A stretch of 7,503 nt of DNA from Betaproteobacteria bacterium TMED156 (GTDB lineage: Bacteria > Pseudomonadota > Gammaproteobacteria > Burkholderiales > Burkholderiaceae_A). Position numbers and translations under genes: made by a program. Shown here piece after piece: positions 5,302 through 7,503 of this stretch. The notes under the pieces are model-generated. The model was not told the DNA's origin, did not search any database, and saw only the letters and a list, made by a program, of their open reading frames with translations. The stretch spans positions 23,818 through 31,320 of the forward strand of contig NHHF01000108.1 in assembly GCA_002171155.1 (NCBI GenBank). The letters run 5' to 3'. Numbering within the stretch: the first letter of the stretch is position 1; the number at the start of each line of letters is the position of its first letter.

Positions 5302-6305
5302 GCTCTAATCATTGCCAAAATATCATCTGCTGATGCTTTTGACTTATCGTCAGTTGCTGATGCTGTTGCTGTAGCAGTTGCCACTTCTGGCTGTGCCGCA
5401 GGTGCTTCTACTTTTGCTTGTACAACAGGTGCTTCTACTTTTGCTTCTACTTGTGGAGCAGGAGTTGGAGTAGCTGTTGCTGTTGTTGTTGCAGATGTAG
5501 TTGCATTAGAATTTGATGATGCCATGCCAGCTGGTCTATAGTGTTGACCAAATCTGCTTTCATCATATAATTCGCCATCAACTGATGCTTTGAACATTTC
5601 TGCAATTATTTTTACATCTTCTGCAGAAGGTTTCTTAGGAAGATAATCAGCTAGATTATGTAATCCATTTGTGTCAATTGCTGATCTTTCACTATCACTT
5701 ACTGATCTTTCTTTGAAAGACCAAGTCGAAGTTGAATAATCTGCATATCCACCTTTTTGAGTTTTAGTTAATTTAAAGTCTCTACCTTTATCAATATCAG
5801 TTGGCAGATCTTCCATATCTGGATTCATCAATGCTGATCTAATAATGTTAAAGATTGACGGATTAATTACAAAACGTCTAATTGGATTCTCTGGTGTTGA
5901 ATCTTCTTCTAGTGGAGAGTTAACAACAAAACCTTGGAAAATGTATGAACGTTTTTTCCAATATTTTCTACCCATGTCTTCTAGACTTGGATCTTTAAAC
6001 CATGGACGAATTTCACTTAATACTGGACATGGTTCTCCCCACATCTCCATACAAGGAACTTGTACTGTTGTTGGTTTTGCTTCAGATGATCCTTTTATAC
6101 CTGCAAATGGTAATCTAATCATTTGTCTTTCTACCCAAAAGAAAGTATTGTTTGGATCTTTGTCTGATAAAAATCTTAGTGTTGCTGTTGTGCCTTCAGG
6201 AATATTCCAGAACGGATAAATTGCGTTGTCGCCTCCTGAACTATTTGGTGAACGTTTTACTTCTTGTTCTTGAAGTTTTGCTCTTATTTCTGCTAAAGTT
6301 GCCAT
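5286..6305 (-). CDS. 32: gp32-like single-stranded DNA-binding protein
   Basis: A 339-aa protein matching marine T4-like gp32. A short basic N-terminal part (EIRAKLQEQEVKRSPNSSGG) resembles the cooperativity region. The core spans about residues 28-260, with IYPFWNIPEGTTATLRFL, CMEMWGEPCPVLSEIRPWF and KKRSYIFQGFVVNSP. Residues 262-320 are a low-complexity Ala/Thr/Pro/Val linker that includes a repeated AKVEAP unit. The tail is DDKSKASADDILAMIRARQNK, where T4 has an acidic tail for partner binding. Only Cys85 and Cys93 remain of the T4 zinc site (T4 ligands His81, Cys77, Cys87, Cys90), so zinc binding is doubtful. gp32 coats single-stranded DNA and coordinates replication, recombination and repair. 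The start has AGGAG 8 nt upstream. In T4 gp32 represses its own translation; the repeats upstream may do the same here. Confidence 0.93.
   Translation of the reverse strand: MATLAEIRAKLQEQEVKRSPNSSGGDNAIYPFWNIPEGTTATLRFLSDKDPNNTFFWVERQMIRLPFAGIKGSSEAKPTTVQVPCMEMWGEPCPVLSEIRPWFKDPSLEDMGRKYWKKRSYIFQGFVVNSPLEEDSTPENPIRRFVINPSIFNIIRSALMNPDMEDLPTDIDKGRDFKLTKTQKGGYADYSTSTWSFKERSVSDSERSAIDTNGLHNLADYLPKKPSAEDVKIIAEMFKASVDGELYDESRFGQHYRPAGMASSNSNATTSATTTATATPTPAPQVEAKVEAPVVQAKVEAPAAQPEVATATATASATDDKSKASADDILAMIRARQNK
5401..5454. repeat. Two tandem 27-bp units in the gp32 linker
   Basis: Two adjacent 27-bp copies (5401-5427 and 5428-5454) share their first 19 bases exactly. On the minus strand they encode two 9-residue units, QVEAKVEAP and VVQAKVEAP. 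They lie in a GC-richer, Ala-coding low-complexity tract (about 5340-5510). Unit number could change by slippage, altering linker length without a frameshift. Confidence 0.85.
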
Positions 6306-6313
6306 AATGTTTT

Positions 6314-6318
6314 CTCCT
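6314..6318 (-). promoter_or_regulatory. Ribosome binding site of gp32
   Basis: AGGAG on the minus strand, 8 nt before the gp32 ATG at 6305, fixes the start codon. It directly abuts the tandem repeats at 6321-6360, so a protein bound to that tract could block ribosomes. Confidence 0.8.
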
Positions 6319-6320
6319 AT

Positions 6321-6360
6321 ATTAGCCTATGTTAGCCTGTGTTAGTATATGTTAGCCTAT
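6321..6360. repeat. Four 10-bp tandem repeats in the gp32 leader
   Basis: Four direct 10-bp units on the plus strand: ATTAGCCTAT, GTTAGCCTGT, GTTAGTATAT and GTTAGCCTAT. On the mRNA strand they read as repeated AGGCTAAC-type units without obvious self-pairing. They end 2 nt before the AGGAG ribosome site of gp32. By analogy with the T4 gp32 operator, an unstructured repeated tract could be a cooperative binding site for gp32 on its own mRNA; that role is inference. Confidence 0.85.
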
Positions 6361-6393
6361 AATTAAATAATGTTTTAGTTAACATTATCTACT

Positions 6394-6422
6394 AGTATAT
6401 TTATAATTTATGATTTTGTCAA
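6394..6422 (-). promoter_or_regulatory. Strong sigma70-type promoter for gp32
   Basis: Minus-strand TTGACA (6417-6422), a 17-bp spacer and TATACT (6394-6399) form a near-consensus promoter. A run of seven A residues (minus strand) just upstream resembles an UP element. The expected start is about 6387, giving a leader of about 80 nt that contains the tandem repeats. Confidence 0.75.
6398..6405 (-). promoter_or_regulatory. Exact T4-type late promoter box TATAAATA
   Basis: TATAAATA on the minus strand matches the T4 late promoter -10 element recognised by the gp55 sigma factor. It overlaps the sigma70-type -10 box upstream of gp32. The sequence is AT-rich, so chance is possible, but its position ahead of gp32 suggests both early/middle and late expression. 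Confidence 0.45.
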
Positions 6423-6446
6423 GTGTTTTTTTAGGAAATTTTGAAG

Positions 6447-6483
6447 AAAAAGAACCATAGTCCGTAAACCTTAGGTTCTTTTT
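6447..6483 (-). terminator. Rho-independent terminator after the 332-aa gene
   Basis: A 10-bp stem pairs 6474-6483 with 6447-6456 (AAAAAGAACC against GGTTCTTTTT), with a 17-nt loop at 6457-6473. On the minus strand it follows the stop codon at 6497 by about 13 nt and ends in a T-rich tail. Because both arms carry A or T tracts, it could work in both directions. It insulates the gp32 promoter from upstream transcription. Confidence 0.8.
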
Positions 6484-6496
6484 TGGGAGGTGTTTA

Positions 6497-7503
6497 TTAA
6501 AGACCTGCTAGATCTTTAATTCTTTGAATATTGTCGTCTGTTTGCTCGTTGACTTCGTAACCTGCATTTGATAATGCATCAATTACAGCACTTTTTGGAC
6601 TCATTGTGTGAATGTTTACGCCACCTTGCATCATTTCGTTTGCATCACATTGTGCTTTGATGCCACCTTTTGCAAGATCGTATTCCATTTCTTCACAATC
6701 TTTGTCTGTGATGCCTCTGTCCATATCATAATCACCATCAACTCTAATTGTGTGCATGTATGGTTCTGCTTGTCCTTCGTATCCACTTGCTTCTGTTTTT
6801 GATTTTTCCATTTCGTCAGCAATTGCTTTTAACCATTCTGGCTCTGATGGATGTCTATCACCATCTGATACATCAGCATAACCAATACCGTCTGCTTCTT
6901 TTCTTAGCATTGCAACGATTTCTTCTGTTGATTTACCTGCGTATATGCTCTTAGGATCTTTGATGTCATCTTGTACAGCATCTTTGTATTCTTCAAATTC
7001 TTGTTGATCGTCCATTGCCATACCTGCTAATTCACTTTTTGAAATTCCCATTTCTTCTGGTGGATTCTTTTTAATTCTTTCCATGTCTTCTGGTGACATT
7101 GGATTTTCATTTTTTGCCATTTGCTGTAGATTATGTTTCATATCAGCAAGTTCAGCCTTTTTTCTCATTAATTCTTTTTTAAGTTCTTCGTCTTTGTATG
7201 TGTTTGGATCCATTTGTATATCTTGAATAGCTTTTTGTCTTGCTTTAAGATCGTCCATTGCTTTCATTTTATCTTGAATAGATAATGCTTCCTTGACATC
7301 TTTGACTGCATCATACATATCAGATAGTTCATCTTGAAGTGCTGTGTCTATAGGTCTTCCGCGTGTGACATTTTTGATCATGGACTCAAGATCTCTCAAA
7401 CGTTCTTTATACATCTTTTTGTCATCTTGATCTGTTTCACCAGCAACCATTGATTTATAACCGTCTAACTCTTTCATCAGTTTGGCCAAAACCATTTTGT
7501 CTA
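6497..7503 (-). CDS. Acidic helical protein of unknown function, possibly 5'-partial
   Basis: At least 332 aa from the ATG at 7495, but the frame stays open to the window edge and no ribosome site is visible in the 8 upstream bases, so the true start may be beyond the window. Residues 1-130 are highly charged and helical with coiled-coil character (KERLRDLESMIKNV, KKELMRKKAELADMKHNLQQ). Residues 131-240 are acidic, Met-rich and Asp/Glu-rich. The C-terminal part (about 241-332) seems more compact: GQAEPYMHTIRVDGDYDMDRGITDKD, then a helical SPKSAVIDALSNAGYEVNEQTDDNIQRIKDLAGL. No signal peptide, membrane helix or catalytic motif is seen. It ends at a strong terminator, so it belongs to a different transcription unit from gp32. 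I do not recognise a family; a scaffold-like or structural assembly protein would fit the composition but is not supported by any motif. Confidence 0.75.
   Translation of the reverse strand, partial: DKMVLAKLMKELDGYKSMVAGETDQDDKKMYKERLRDLESMIKNVTRGRPIDTALQDELSDMYDAVKDVKEALSIQDKMKAMDDLKARQKAIQDIQMDPNTYKDEELKKELMRKKAELADMKHNLQQMAKNENPMSPEDMERIKKNPPEEMGISKSELAGMAMDDQQEFEEYKDAVQDDIKDPKSIYAGKSTEEIVAMLRKEADGIGYADVSDGDRHPSEPEWLKAIADEMEKSKTEASGYEGQAEPYMHTIRVDGDYDMDRGITDKDCEEMEYDLAKGGIKAQCDANEMMQGGVNIHTMSPKSAVIDALSNAGYEVNEQTDDNIQRIKDLAGL

Noticed and set aside
5257..5541. Plus-strand Ala/Val-rich frame opposite the gp32 linker
   Set aside because: It is the antisense of a low-complexity Ala-coding tract in gp32; composition explains the open frame.
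5845..6219. Plus-strand 124-aa open frame opposite gp32
   Set aside because: It is fully antisense to well-conserved gp32 core codons and has no recognisable protein features or ribosome site.
6321..6360. The 10-bp repeats as a CRISPR array or replication-origin iterons
   Set aside because: There are no spacers, and the units are too short and directly adjoining; placement in the gp32 leader favours a translational or transcriptional control role.

Overview
This AT-rich window looks like the replication and recombination region of a T4-like marine myovirus. The closest feel is to SAR11 phages (pelagiphages) or marine cyanophages; this is a judgement from protein motifs and gene content, not from a search. 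The diagnostic genes are a gp32-type single-strand DNA-binding protein, the UvsX recombinase, the UvsY recombination mediator, a UvsW helicase and a fragment that resembles the gp62 clamp-loader subunit. All genes but one lie on the minus strand, so transcription runs from high to low coordinates. Genes are tightly packed, often with ATGA or TAATG overlaps.

Right to left: (1) 7503-6497 holds an unrecognised acidic, helical, Met-rich protein, possibly cut by the window edge, closed by a rho-independent terminator (6447-6483). (2) 6440-6306 is the gp32 control region: a near-consensus promoter (TTGACA, 17 bp, TATACT), an overlapping exact T4-type late box TATAAATA, then four 10-bp tandem repeats just before the ribosome binding site. 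(3) 6305-3247 is the recombination block gp32, uvsX, a 77-aa acidic protein, uvsY and a 78-aa coiled-coil protein. A strong 14-bp RNA hairpin with a GCAA loop sits between gp32 and uvsX. (4) 3263-2340 looks like an inserted accessory segment. It has a small basic protein on the plus strand and, divergently, an exported Bax-like/GH73-type glucosaminidase that may act in lysis or cell-wall remodelling. (5) 2300-1 holds uvsW, a 166-aa conserved-looking protein of unknown function, a 54-aa hydrophobic protein and the start of the probable gp62, all linked by 1-4 nt overlaps.

Together gp32, UvsX and UvsY form the presynaptic filament machinery. UvsW remodels branched intermediates, so the window encodes most of a recombination-dependent replication system in one cluster; in T4 these genes are more dispersed. 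Four minus-strand promoter candidates are visible, before gp32, uvsX, the bax-like gene and uvsW. The first three share an AGACA/TTGACA-AAA core. For the bax-like gene and uvsW the predicted transcription start falls on or within a few bases of the start codon and no Shine-Dalgarno is visible, suggesting leaderless mRNAs. No stretch over 300 bases lacks a gene, and no tRNA, CRISPR array or insertion sequence was seen.
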